Shown: positions 18,277-27,032 of the stretch, in pieces | Numbering within the stretch: the stretch's first letter is position 1 | Layout: every line of letters begins with the position of its first letter | Origin: an uncultured Oleiphilaceae bacterium | GTDB taxonomy: Bacteria; Pseudomonadota; Gammaproteobacteria; Pseudomonadales; Oleiphilaceae | Length of the DNA: 64,000 nt | Direction: 5' to 3' | Assembly (NCBI GenBank): GCA_913060665.1 | Contig: CAJXUY010000006.1 | Location: 1-64,000, forward strand | The notes under the pieces: model-generated | What the model was told of the DNA's origin: nothing | Seen by the model: only the letters and a program-made list of their open reading frames with translations | Database searches by the model: none | Position numbers and translations under genes: made by a program

Positions 18277-20075
18277 TTCGACTCTCCTCGTTTCTTAAAA
18301 GCTTTAAAGGGGTAACCTTCGCCTTTAACACCCCAATTATAAAATTCAAGCAAATTCAGGCGCAGGCCATGAATCACCCCACTCATAATGCCGAGCGCAA
18401 AGTTCAATCCATGCCCCAACAGAATTATTAGCGCAAACAGAATGAATCCCCCTGCAGATACCGAGTCTCTAGCCTCTATAGCCAAACTATTAAAGGTGAC
18501 CGCCAGCGAAGCACTCGACAAGCCCAACGCAAATAACCGCATATAGCTAAGCACATCGCCAAACGCTTTAGACAGCCCGTATAGCGCTGACACCCCATCA
18601 AAAACCTGCAGAAACAAGTCCTTCCCCGTGTTGATTTTTCGCACGCCTGAAAAGAGCAAAATCAATACGATCCCCATGACTATAATCCTCAGCGAAAAGG
18701 CACCACTAAGGTCAAATTCATCGGCCTGCATATAGCCAAGCCATAGGAAAAAAGAACCGGCGATAGTCATCACCCATCCAATAGACGAAAGCGCGACCCA
18801 AGCGTTTCGCTGAACCCACGCGACCATAGTATTGGCAATCACCAAATGCAGCACACCCGCTCCAATGGATAGCTTCATCATTGATGAAAAATCGTTCATA
18901 TCAATAACATGAAATACGCTGAGTATACTTCCATCAGGCGGCGTTATACCGAAATAGCTGCCCACCACCACACCATATACAAACGCTGACGCCACTAATG
19001 CCAGCCACATATTACGAATTCTGATCGACGTAACGCTGGTACGCGTTAGTTTTGGCCAAGCAGCCATCAAAATACCCCCTAAAGCAAGGGCGTATCCGGC
19101 ATCTGCCATAATCATTGAGAAAAACAGTGAGAATGAGAAAAAGATCAGCGTAGACGGGTCCCAAGACCTGTAACCCGGTAGCTGAAAGAACGAAACGGCT
19201 TCTTCACCGCCGCCTAACGCATCGCTATTTTTAAGTAATGTGGGTGGTAACTCGTCAGTGACAGGCGAGTCCAGTTGATAGACAACCGGGAGATCTTTCG
19301 CCCATGCTTCTAAGGTTTCAATACTGTCTTCTGGCACCCATGACTGTAAGACAAAAAAGTCACCTAAATCTAATACCCTGTGCTCTGTCGATGTTAACTC
19401 ATGTTTGTTAATCGCCTCATTAAGCGACAATCTCAGGGTCAGTATCCAGCGAGTTAGCGCCCCTCGCTCGGCATTAAGGTTTTCCAACTGAACCAGCGCT
19501 TCTTCTTTTAATTCAGCAAGCCTAGAGAGTGAATTGGGCCCTACATGGGCTCGTATAAAAGGCACTTGCTCTACATTCGGCTCTTCCTTTGCCACCACCA
19601 CAAGGTAGATATTTTTATGGTCTCTGTTGATAACCTTCCAAGGCAGTTCAACCTCTTTCAGCGACGGCTCTTTGCTCAAAGGCACCTGATAAAGCCATAT
19701 TCGATGTTGATCTAATGCCTCAAGCGGGGGGAATTCAAAATCACCCCACTGCAGAAGCTGTCGACGGCGAGTGCGAATCAAATCAATTTGGTCAACCGTA
19801 TCTTCACGGGCAATTTTGTTCTTTAGTACCTGCTCAGTTACATCCTTTAACGGCATACTCTCAACGGGCAACTGTATTCTTCGTTTATTGGGTGCACTGT
19901 TTAAATAATTAAGCGCTTCACGCACCCCACCCGCGACATCCGGCGAAAGCTCTAGTTTCTCTTCCACTAAGGGAATGACATGCGCCAACCCAAATGACTG
20001 GAACTGCTCTAGGATGGCGCGTTTTTCACTCGCTTCAGCGATCAGCGTTAATTTTTTAAGTGCAGCGATACTCAT
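18261..20075 (-). CDS. ntpI: V/A-type ATPase subunit I (a-type stator)
   Basis: This is a 604-residue membrane subunit that forms the ion half-channels against the K ring. The N-terminal half (1-330) is soluble and helical and contacts the E stalk. The C-terminal half has about seven membrane helices, starting at DPSTLIFFSFSLFFSMIMADAGYAL. The conserved late helix with GDVLSYMRLFALGLSSASLAV carries the essential Arg, and NFALGIMSGVIHGLRLNLLEFYNWG follows. Bacterial I subunits run 600-660 residues, so this is complete. It lies between D (12 bases upstream) and K (overlapping). Confidence 0.93.
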   Translation of the reverse strand: MSIAALKKLTLIAEASEKRAILEQFQSFGLAHVIPLVEEKLELSPDVAGGVREALNYLNSAPNKRRIQLPVESMPLKDVTEQVLKNKIAREDTVDQIDLIRTRRRQLLQWGDFEFPPLEALDQHRIWLYQVPLSKEPSLKEVELPWKVINRDHKNIYLVVVAKEEPNVEQVPFIRAHVGPNSLSRLAELKEEALVQLENLNAERGALTRWILTLRLSLNEAINKHELTSTEHRVLDLGDFFVLQSWVPEDSIETLEAWAKDLPVVYQLDSPVTDELPPTLLKNSDALGGGEEAVSFFQLPGYRSWDPSTLIFFSFSLFFSMIMADAGYALALGGILMAAWPKLTRTSVTSIRIRNMWLALVASAFVYGVVVGSYFGITPPDGSILSVFHVIDMNDFSSMMKLSIGAGVLHLVIANTMVAWVQRNAWVALSSIGWVMTIAGSFFLWLGYMQADEFDLSGAFSLRIIVMGIVLILLFSGVRKINTGKDLFLQVFDGVSALYGLSKAFGDVLSYMRLFALGLSSASLAVTFNSLAIEARDSVSAGGFILFALIILLGHGLNFALGIMSGVIHGLRLNLLEFYNWGVKGEGYPFKAFKKRGESKWNNS

Positions 20076-20087
20076 AGATGCCGCCCC

Positions 20088-20684
20088 CTAACTCGCATGC
20101 TGCTTTTGTTTGGCCAGTTTCGAGCGTACGACTCCCGCTCTCTCCTGATCAGCCAGAAATAGACCAATTTTCTTGATATTGTTTTCTGCCTGAGGGATAA
20201 GGACTTTAGAAAACAAATTCACCCGTTGAGTAATAGTTCTTGCAGCCGTTTTTAGCCGAGCCAGTCGAATGTTCAGCACCTGCTCTTCCATTTTCAGCCT
20301 CATCACCTTCTCAAGCACCAGTGCTAATTCATCAAACCAGTGAGGGCGTGCTAAATACCCGTATTCTGCCCGTTTAAAGACGATACTTTCTAAATAAGGC
20401 ACCTTAGTACCCAGCAAGTTCTCTTCTTCAAGATTAAAGCTCTCCACCACCACTAACCCATCCATCTTAATGTTTTCAACCGCTAACATCGGGAGTTGTT
20501 GGTAAATAGTGGCCTCTACCGATGAAATATCGGAACGACAAAGTGCCAAGGCCTGTTCTGCCTTTTTACGCTCCAGCAGAAGTTGCTTCTGTTTCATCTC
20601 CAAAGAGGGAAGGTAGCGGCCGTAGGAGACTTTTCGCTGCTTCTCCTTACTTAGTGCACTTTTATTAAGCGCTAACTTTGCCAT
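20088..20684 (-). CDS. ntpD: V/A-type ATPase subunit D (central rotor stalk)
   Basis: This is a 198-residue, almost wholly helical protein. Long N- and C-terminal helices (LALNKSALSKEKQRK at the start, RLKTAARTITQRVNLFSKVLIP near 150-170) make the antiparallel coiled coil of the rotor shaft. The family start MAKLALNKSAL is clear. It overlaps the end of the B gene by 20 bases. The rotor partner, subunit F, is not visible in the operon. Confidence 0.9.
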   Translation of the reverse strand: MAKLALNKSALSKEKQRKVSYGRYLPSLEMKQKQLLLERKKAEQALALCRSDISSVEATIYQQLPMLAVENIKMDGLVVVESFNLEEENLLGTKVPYLESIVFKRAEYGYLARPHWFDELALVLEKVMRLKMEEQVLNIRLARLKTAARTITQRVNLFSKVLIPQAENNIKKIGLFLADQERAGVVRSKLAKQKQHAS

Positions 20685-22020
20685 CTTCTTCAGCCCAGTA
20701 TTTATCTTTCAAGGTCTGTTTAATCACCACTTCTTCTTTATCAAAACACTCGTTCAGCAGTGCCCAACACGCATCCAAGGCTTCTTCAAGTGGCATCGAA
20801 ATATCTAACCGCATAAACCGCTCTTTAAACAACTGACTAAATTTCAATAATTTATGGTCAAATTCGCTAAGATCAAATGCCATGGCCTGCTTCTGTTCGG
20901 CTTCCACACCCTCAGAATAATAGCGGATCATGGTGTTCATAATCTGGCCATGGTCTTCTCGGGTTTGCTGGCCAATCACATGCTGCTTAAGACGTGAAAG
21001 TGAACCGAATGGGTCAATTACCCCATTATGCAGATAAAACTGTCCTTCTGTAATATAGCCGGTGTTATCGGGTACAGGGTGCGTCACATCGTCACCCGGC
21101 ATGGTCGTCACCGACAAAATAGTCACCGAACCTGCACCCCTGAAGTCACAGGCTTTTTCGTATCGGCGCGCCAACTGAGAGTACAAATCACCCATATAAC
21201 CTCGGTTAGAAGGGATATGCTCCATCGCGATACCAATCTCTTTCATGGCATCTGCGTAAGCCGTCATATCGGTCATCAACACTAATACCCGCTTACCTTC
21301 TTCAACCGCTAGCTTCTCGGCTACGGCCAATGCAAGATCAGGCACCATCAAACGCTCAACAACAGGGTCTGATGCCAGATTAACGTACATCACCGTCCGC
21401 GACATCACGCCTGCATCTTCAAACATCTGCTTAAAGGCATGATAGTCATCAAAAATAAGGCCTAGGCCGGCAAAGATCACCACATCTGCATCAGCCTGAA
21501 CGCCTATGCGCGCGAGAAATTTATTAAACGGCTCACCTGCAACCGAAAAAATGGGGATTTTTTGGCTTTCAACAAGACAGTTAAACACATCAATCATCGG
21601 CACATCAGTGCGGATCATTCTTGACGCAAGTACACGGGAAGTAGGGTTAACCGTAGGGCCGTTAATGGCCACCTTCGGTTCATGGGTCAGGCTGGGGCCA
21701 TTATCGATAGGCGACCCGGAACCATTAAAAATACGACCAAAGATATTATCAGAATAAATCGCTTGCATGGTTTCGCCAAGAAAGCGCACCGACGCATCGT
21801 TGGATAAACCCTTAGTGCCAGAAAAGGCTTGTAGTGACACAATATCATCAGACAACTTGATAATTTGCGCTAACGAAAAGAATTCACCATTTTGTTCGAT
21901 AATGGCAAGGTCTCGATTGCGAGGGGGCGTTTGCATGGCGGCAGCATCACCCACCCGTAAGTTAACAATATCACCTACAATACTGGCAATGCCCTGGTAA
22001 CGAGTAAACCCTAGGTCCAT
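20665..22020 (-). CDS. ntpB: V/A-type ATPase regulatory subunit B
   Basis: This is the non-catalytic head subunit, 451 residues. It resembles subunit A and F1-alpha but lacks a P-loop, the corresponding stretch being SVAGEPFNKFLARIG. Typical B landmarks are GRIFNGSGSPIDNGP near 100, DPVVERLMVPDLALAVAEKLA, LMTDMTAYADAMKEI near 255 and GYMGDLYSQLARRYEKA near 280. It is the first gene of this operon, preceded by GGGAG and a 200-base AT-rich upstream region. In chlamydial-type operons B follows A; here A is at the far end. Confidence 0.93.
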   Translation of the reverse strand: MDLGFTRYQGIASIVGDIVNLRVGDAAAMQTPPRNRDLAIIEQNGEFFSLAQIIKLSDDIVSLQAFSGTKGLSNDASVRFLGETMQAIYSDNIFGRIFNGSGSPIDNGPSLTHEPKVAINGPTVNPTSRVLASRMIRTDVPMIDVFNCLVESQKIPIFSVAGEPFNKFLARIGVQADADVVIFAGLGLIFDDYHAFKQMFEDAGVMSRTVMYVNLASDPVVERLMVPDLALAVAEKLAVEEGKRVLVLMTDMTAYADAMKEIGIAMEHIPSNRGYMGDLYSQLARRYEKACDFRGAGSVTILSVTTMPGDDVTHPVPDNTGYITEGQFYLHNGVIDPFGSLSRLKQHVIGQQTREDHGQIMNTMIRYYSEGVEAEQKQAMAFDLSEFDHKLLKFSQLFKERFMRLDISMPLEEALDACWALLNECFDKEEVVIKQTLKDKYWAEEDGKVSA

Positions 22021-22221
22021 CTATCAATGCTCCCATATTCACTATTACGCCAAACTACCCAGCCATTAATAGGTAGGCATATCACTTTATATAATCATAA
22101 CTAATTATTATTACAGCAATATTTAAACATAGCCGATCAAAAATAAATACAACATAAAGTTACAAAGCCATATTAAATTAACGTTTAATGTGACTGCCGC
22201 GACAACACTCTTCAGTGCGAT

Positions 22222-22908
22222 TCAACACGCATCAACCACACAGTTAAACGCGATCACCACTCGGTCTTTTTCGCCAAAATACGGCAAAGCCGAATGTTTT
22301 AGATAAGATGGAAAGATCACGACCTGACCGCTCTGAGGCACAAAATCCCATACGCCTGTGGCATCAAGATATTGCGTACCGGCATCATGATATTGGTTGG
22401 CGCAATTACGGGGATCATAAAAACGATTTACACCACTACGACTATTAAGTTCGCAGTCGCCCGCATCAAGATAGTAAATGCCACACCAAGAGCAATTAGG
22501 GTGAGAATGGGCATCATGATAACCGCCATTTTCAGTAATATGGCACCAAGATTCAACAATACTGGCATTAAGCCCTTGCCCCTCTTCAATAACGCCACTA
22601 TTAACCTGTTCAGCCGCCGCCGTCACTAACTCTTCAAGAAGCTGCTTTAGCTCGCCTACACCTTGAGCATCTGACTCTAGAAAATTCAGCGTGCTTTCAA
22701 ATAGTTTGTGTTTGGCGCTCACGGCTACTTGGCTCTCAATGGCACAGTTTGCAGATTGTCGCACCTGATAAGCATACGGCAATAAATCTTCTTTTAGTAC
22801 ATCATGCTCAGGCAGTTCAACGACAAACATAGAGGTCGTCCAAGCCGCAATGCTTTCTACATTTAGTTCTTGCTGTATTTTCAATGCGTTTAAGTCGAAT
22901 GGCTCCAT
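22222..22908 (-). CDS. Putative 2OG-Fe(II) oxygenase (TIGR02466-like)
   Basis: This is a 228-residue soluble protein of the family seen in marine bacteria and phages as putative 2-oxoglutarate/iron oxygenases. In the C-terminal half, YHDAHSHPNCSWCGIYYLDAG supplies the first iron ligands, and FPSYLKHSALPY supplies the distal His with a Tyr/Arg-containing tail (DRVVIAFN). The N-terminal half is helical and unassigned. The substrate is unknown. It faces the V-ATPase operon from upstream on the same strand, but a 200-base gap separates them, so I treat it as a separate unit. Confidence 0.75.
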   Translation of the reverse strand: MEPFDLNALKIQQELNVESIAAWTTSMFVVELPEHDVLKEDLLPYAYQVRQSANCAIESQVAVSAKHKLFESTLNFLESDAQGVGELKQLLEELVTAAAEQVNSGVIEEGQGLNASIVESWCHITENGGYHDAHSHPNCSWCGIYYLDAGDCELNSRSGVNRFYDPRNCANQYHDAGTQYLDATGVWDFVPQSGQVVIFPSYLKHSALPYFGEKDRVVIAFNCVVDAC

Positions 22909-23054
22909 AGCCCCTACACCCGTCTCTCTGATTATTTAAATAGAGCATTCTACTATGTGATAAGAACTGCTGCACCCGCTATAGCCCTACTCCTTCACGT
23001 AAAAAACCATCACGGTAGTATTTCATTACATTTGTACATTAAAGACCAACAGAC

Positions 23055-23083
23055 TTACAGGGCAGGCACGACTAATCTATAGA
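23055..23083 (+). promoter_or_regulatory. Sigma-70 promoter of candidate small RNA 1
   Basis: TTACAG and TATAGA are separated by 17 bases. The place and spacing are kept in the second copy. About 20 bases upstream, TACATTTGTA is an inverted repeat that is also conserved and could be an operator. Confidence 0.55.
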
Positions 23084-23089
23084 TATTGA

Positions 23090-23175
23090 ATTTCGAGAGA
23101 CAGCATTCAGGCCTTGCCTCTTCATTGCGTTCATTTTATACCTTTCTTTAACCCGGCACTTTGCCGGGTTTTTTT
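23090..23175 (+). ncRNA. Candidate small RNA 1 (twin copy)
   Basis: This is a predicted transcript of about 86 bases from the promoter above to an intrinsic terminator. It could fold into a first stem (GAGAGACAG with CTTGCCTCTT), a single-stranded T-rich linker, and the terminator AACCCGGC / GCCGGGTT at 23150-23170 with a T-run to 23175. No ORF fits inside. The second copy at 24398-24482 keeps the same layout with paired changes in the first stem. The 431-base gap 22909-23339 contains nothing else that I can assign. Confidence 0.6.
23150..23175 (+). terminator. Terminator of small RNA 1
   Basis: AACCCGGC and GCCGGGTT pair perfectly over 8 bases around a 5-base loop, with a run of seven Ts. 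It also insulates the gene at 23340. Confidence 0.85.
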
Positions 23176-23339
23176 ATGCCTATCGTTCATACATAGGCTA
23201 AACTCATCTCATACTCAGGTTACTAACTAATGTGTAACGATCGGCAGAACATGTTATACCTGCTGACTAACTGTGATCTAAACCCTCAATCACCTCGTAC
23301 AAAGATAACCATCATACGAACCGCACAGGAGAAGCCGGT

Positions 23340-24305
23340 ATGAAATTGGACTTTCGAACCCTTATTTTTGGCTCAGTATTGGCAGTAGCAACACAATCTG
23401 CAACCGCAGCCGATATTAAAATCACACCGTTAGGCAGCATGGACGGAGAGTTCTGTCAGCTAGACCGCGCGATGATCTTCGAAGACGCAGATGGTACTCG
23501 CTTGTTATATGACCCAGGCCGAACGGTAGCCGGCCCTAACGATAAGCGACTGGGTAAAATAGACGCGGTATTGGTCAGTCACATGCATGGCGATCATGTC
23601 GGTGACAAGCATATTAGTGCACCAGGTAAAGGCGACTGCAAAAGTACCACCTTCCCTGTAAATACACTCCCCACGACCAACGCCGTCAACATTGCTCATG
23701 CAAAAGATGCAATGATCGTCACAGGTAGCGAAATGCCCAAGTTCTTTGCAAATAAACTGAAGTCCATCGGTGGCGACCCTAAGAAGTCAAAACTAGTTCG
23801 GTTTGGCGCATCAAGCAACGTTGGGGGTATCACCATCACCACCGTTCCGGCAGCCCATTCAAACGGAATAGCAGGGAGTATGATTGGAGGAGAGCTCGGA
23901 AAGTTACTTAATGCATCAGGCCTCACCGCTTATGCAGGGCCGCCTACAGGTTATGTACTTACTTTCTCAAACGGTTTAACCGTTTATCTATCCGGTGACA
24001 CCGGTATCACAGCCGAACAAGAGACCGTGGTGCGTAAGCACTACAATGCACAGCTGGTAGTTATTAATATCGGCGATACCTTTACTACCGGCCCCAAAGA
24101 GGCTGCATGGGTCGTGAATAAGCTCATCCAACCCGAATCAGTCATAGCATCTCACGCCAACCAGCCTTCGACATCAGGCGGTAAAGTAATTGAAGGCACC
24201 AACCTTCACCTGTTTAAAACGCTCTCAAAGGTCAGCGTTCATGTGCCGTTGAGCGGGCAAGTGATGTCGTTCAATGAAAAAGGAAAATGTACGGGCGGAT
24301 GTTAG
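23340..24305 (+). CDS. Periplasmic metallo-beta-lactamase-fold hydrolase (UlaG-like)
   Basis: This is a 321-residue protein with a signal peptide cleaved after about Ala24 (SATAAD). The zinc motif HMHGDH is at residues 81-86, a further metal His lies in AAHSNG near 180, and LSGDTG near 225 supplies the bridging Asp. Overall it resembles UlaG/beta-lactamase superfamily hydrolases rather than true beta-lactamases. The substrate is unknown. AGGAG precedes ATG 23340 at good distance. It sits alone between the two copies of the small-RNA element, so the flanking duplications may have arisen with it. Confidence 0.85.
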   Translation: MKLDFRTLIFGSVLAVATQSATAADIKITPLGSMDGEFCQLDRAMIFEDADGTRLLYDPGRTVAGPNDKRLGKIDAVLVSHMHGDHVGDKHISAPGKGDCKSTTFPVNTLPTTNAVNIAHAKDAMIVTGSEMPKFFANKLKSIGGDPKKSKLVRFGASSNVGGITITTVPAAHSNGIAGSMIGGELGKLLNASGLTAYAGPPTGYVLTFSNGLTVYLSGDTGITAEQETVVRKHYNAQLVVINIGDTFTTGPKEAAWVVNKLIQPESVIASHANQPSTSGGKVIEGTNLHLFKTLSKVSVHVPLSGQVMSFNEKGKCTGGC

Positions 24306-24362
24306 TCGCATTAAACTGTACAGCTGCATGACATTACATTTGTACATCAATCATCAACAGAC

Positions 24363-24391
24363 TTAATTAACCAACACGACTAACCTTAAGA
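24363..24391 (+). promoter_or_regulatory. Promoter of candidate small RNA 2
   Basis: TTAATT and TTAAGA are separated by 17 bases, aligned with the copy 1 promoter. Both hexamers are weaker than in copy 1, which suggests lower or activator-dependent expression. Confidence 0.45.
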
Positions 24392-24397
24392 TATTCA

Positions 24398-24482
24398 ATT
24401 TCGAGAGACAGGCTTCAGCCCCTGCCTCTCTACTGCGTTCATTTTATACCTTGCTTTAACCCGGCACTTTGCCGGGTTTTTT
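24398..24482 (+). ncRNA. Candidate small RNA 2 (twin copy)
   Basis: This is a predicted transcript of about 85 bases. Its first stem is better than in copy 1: GAGAG-A-CAGG pairs with CCTG-C-CTCTC around an 8-base loop. The linker GCGTTCATTTTATACCTT is nearly identical to copy 1. The terminator AACCCGGC / GCCGGGTT lies at 24458-24478 with a T-run to 24482. Change at matching stem positions in the two copies supports an RNA function. Confidence 0.6.
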
Positions 24483-24667
24483 ATGCCTGTCTATCCTTTA
24501 GGGATCTATTTCACTACAGGTAGCTTTTTTTCTGGAGTATGTGTTGAAACCAGTTTGAGTTTGATCAACTCATAGATACAAGCTATCTTGGTTTTAGATT
24601 GACTACCTTCACCGAAGGCTTACCTGAACCAAAGCATATTTTTCGCATAACTCACAAGGAAAATACA

Positions 24668-26437
24668 GTGGACACATACTCAATTAGCTTCTCCCTCTTT
24701 TTGAGCAGTCTCATATTAGCTGGCTGCAACCCTCCCAGTATAATACCCGGCGACAATGAAATTGATATACCGCCCGTTAAAGCATTAACGACAAAAATAG
24801 AGGTATCTCTTGATAGCCCCTTAATCGCAACAGTCAATCGCTCAAACGTAGATCATGTGATGAGCCTGGTTTATCAAGCCAATGGCGTTGACGGCACTTA
24901 TTACAACAGCTCTTTGCAAGAAGGCACCAACACCGCCCTAACTCAAGACGAAGTGGGTGAATTAGTACATGATAAGATGCACTTAGATTTTGGCTTTTTG
25001 TCTTTTTCAGACGATGGTACGAACCGCTGCACGAGTATAGATAACAATTGCACTATAGACCTATCCGGCATTAGCGAAAAAGTTGACTATTACGCAGGCC
25101 AAAGTAATACCGACATACTACACCACGCTCTTGCAATAGACCCTTTTCGCCATAGCTCAGAAAAAAAAGTCGGCTTTTTTTTATATACCCAAAAACACTA
25201 TCAACTCCAAGGCGATGTCCAGAACATACTTGAACAACAGCGCAATGGACTATCTGTCATTCAACTAACCTACGGAGGGAGTAATGAGTCATATAATTTA
25301 ACTCCGGCTGAACGATTAGGTTACGGCTTCGGTGAAATACCTCCCGACCTAAACGGTAATGGTGTTATCGACCCAAATGAAGGACGGTTAACGAACTTAG
25401 GCGTTGCTGCTACCAGTCTAGCCTTCTCTAACGGCCTCCTTGTAGATGCAGCCCATATGCATGACAACAGCATCCAGCACATAGCTGAGCTTGCCATCCA
25501 AAACAATAAACCTTTTACTGTTAGCCACTCTTTGTCAGAAAGCATTTCGCCTCATTTTGGGGACTCAAGGCGCAGAGGGGTCACTGATGCCAGCTTACTA
25601 AAAGTGGCTGAGGCTCAAGGAGTGGTGGGTGTTGTACCTCTTAAGCTATTTTTGTTAGGAGAAGCCGATGCCTGCGTAGATGTGGATACACTAAGAGAAA
25701 TCACTCGCCATATCAGCTATATGGTGGACACAATCGATCAATCAAATATAGGTCGTAAAGGTTCTGAACATATAGGGCTAGCCTCAGATACCTATATCAC
25801 CGGCCGACCTGGTCACAAGTGGACGGCTTGTGAACTTAATTCTGAAACTCGCTGGGATCAGGTGCTAAGGTCTCTTGCTCAAAAAACGGATTACCTTGGC
25901 AACTATAAATACTCTATTCGAGACCTTAGAAATATCTATGGTCAAAACTTTATTCGAGCACTTAAAAATAGCTTACCTGGTTACGCAATGCCGAATGCAC
26001 CGGTAATAGAGCGACAAAATGTACTTTATAAAACATCAAAAGGCTTAAAAACTCAATATAAGATAGAGTGGGATCATTCACAGGTTACAAGTTCACCCAA
26101 CGAGGGTTTAGAGTTTAACGCTGAAAACCGTCGCTATGAAATAACCCTCTATGCCAATCACTCTTCTGCCCCACATAGCCCACACTACGTTAAGATCTTT
26201 CATAAAGTGCAAAGCAGCAATCAAGTTATTTTGGACAAAGCTGTCTTTACTAGCACAACCCCCCCTTTGCTACCTCAACCAGGCCCTTCTCCTGATCTAG
26301 ATAATAGAGTAGAACCTATTGAGCTAGAGCGAAAATATTACCCAAATTACCGTGGTTTTATAAAAGTATTTAATGAAGAAGATGCTAAAAACCAATACTC
26401 TAACTCTGAATGGTTCTACTTTTCGCTGATAGATTAA
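24668..26437 (+). CDS. Lipoprotein resembling M19 membrane dipeptidase
   Basis: This is a 589-residue protein starting at GTG 24668, with AAGGA 7 bases upstream and a lipoprotein signal ending at LILAGC (Cys20). An upstream TTG at 24599 is open but would hide the signal. The middle part resembles renal-dipeptidase (M19) enzymes: LLVDAAHMHD and FTVSHS match the two zinc-binding His stretches, and EHIGLASDTYI matches the late Asp segment. The early His-x-Asp metal pair of the family is not evident, so activity is uncertain. The first 240 and last 120 residues have no match I recognise; a PGPSPDLDN linker lies near the end. Confidence 0.6.
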   Translation: MDTYSISFSLFLSSLILAGCNPPSIIPGDNEIDIPPVKALTTKIEVSLDSPLIATVNRSNVDHVMSLVYQANGVDGTYYNSSLQEGTNTALTQDEVGELVHDKMHLDFGFLSFSDDGTNRCTSIDNNCTIDLSGISEKVDYYAGQSNTDILHHALAIDPFRHSSEKKVGFFLYTQKHYQLQGDVQNILEQQRNGLSVIQLTYGGSNESYNLTPAERLGYGFGEIPPDLNGNGVIDPNEGRLTNLGVAATSLAFSNGLLVDAAHMHDNSIQHIAELAIQNNKPFTVSHSLSESISPHFGDSRRRGVTDASLLKVAEAQGVVGVVPLKLFLLGEADACVDVDTLREITRHISYMVDTIDQSNIGRKGSEHIGLASDTYITGRPGHKWTACELNSETRWDQVLRSLAQKTDYLGNYKYSIRDLRNIYGQNFIRALKNSLPGYAMPNAPVIERQNVLYKTSKGLKTQYKIEWDHSQVTSSPNEGLEFNAENRRYEITLYANHSSAPHSPHYVKIFHKVQSSNQVILDKAVFTSTTPPLLPQPGPSPDLDNRVEPIELERKYYPNYRGFIKVFNEEDAKNQYSNSEWFYFSLID

Positions 26438-26495
26438 AATCTTGCCCAGCATAGCCATTCGGCTCAACTATTGATTGCCGCCCCAACTTTTTACA

Positions 26496-27032
26496 TCACC
26501 AGTAATCTGGATCACTCAATGCCTCAACACATTGAGTGACGCCTTCAATGGCCTGTATCGGCTGACCATCCAGTGACTGCGCGAGCCAGCCAATGGGCTG
26601 ACTTAATGGAAATGGAGCCTTTACAACACTTTCACTAATTTGTTCGAAGCCCGTTTTAGAATAAAAAGCGGGGTCTCCGTATGTAAAGGCTAGTTCAACA
26701 TTTAGCGACTTCAAACACCCAAGGCCATAATTAATTAATCGCTGGCCTATGGCCCTGCCTTGAAGTTCGGTAGAAATTGCGACAGGTGATAAAATAAACG
26801 CAACTTGACCATTGGCCACAGTAAAGCGACTAAAGAATATGCACCCCACAATACGGCCGTTATCTATTGCGACACAGCCAATTAAATCATTAGACGGTGT
26901 ACTGGAGATTAAAGTGGAAACCAAGCGACCAATAGTTTGTCCTTCTGACTCGCCCTCTGACACAGAAAACACTGCAGAGAACAGTTCAATAACATCTTGT
27001 GAGTTAGATGAGTTAAACAGTGAGTATTTCAT
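26496..27032 (-). CDS. GNAT-family N-acetyltransferase
   Basis: This is a 178-residue single-domain acetyltransferase. Acetyl-CoA binding is shown by LQGRAIGQRLINYGLGCLKSL at about residues 88-108, the QxxGxG/A-type loop. VELAFTYGDPAFYSKTGFEQIS follows, as in the YhbS-type subgroup that acetylates small molecules or protein termini. The substrate is not predictable. It is a single-gene unit, convergent with the lipoprotein gene. Confidence 0.85.
   Translation of the reverse strand: MKYSLFNSSNSQDVIELFSAVFSVSEGESEGQTIGRLVSTLISSTPSNDLIGCVAIDNGRIVGCIFFSRFTVANGQVAFILSPVAISTELQGRAIGQRLINYGLGCLKSLNVELAFTYGDPAFYSKTGFEQISESVVKAPFPLSQPIGWLAQSLDGQPIQAIEGVTQCVEALSDPDYW

Larger units (their letters stand above)
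23024..23181 (+). repeat. Direct repeat copy 1 (promoter-to-terminator element)
   Basis: This block of about 158 bases recurs at 24332-24488, flanking the metallo-beta-lactamase-fold gene. Shared blocks include CATTACATTTGTACAT, AACAGACTTA, CACGACTAA, ATTTCGAGAGACAG, GCGTTCATTTTATACCTT and the whole terminator. Between these blocks the copies diverge, so the constrained parts stand out. Confidence 0.85.
24332..24488 (+). repeat. Direct repeat copy 2 (promoter-to-terminator element)
   Basis: This is the second copy of the block at 23024-23181, in the same orientation, starting 27 bases after the stop of the metallo-hydrolase gene. By eye the two are roughly three-quarters identical, and more so over the promoter-proximal and terminator blocks. 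Confidence 0.85.

Noticed and set aside
14525-22020. F-type ATP synthase or flagellar/type III ATPase
   Set aside because: Subunits I, K, D, E and DUF2764 and the long insertion in A are specific to V/A-type enzymes.
23340-24305. Antibiotic-resistance beta-lactamase
   Set aside because: The zinc motif and layout fit UlaG-like hydrolases of the superfamily; class B beta-lactamase signatures are not seen.
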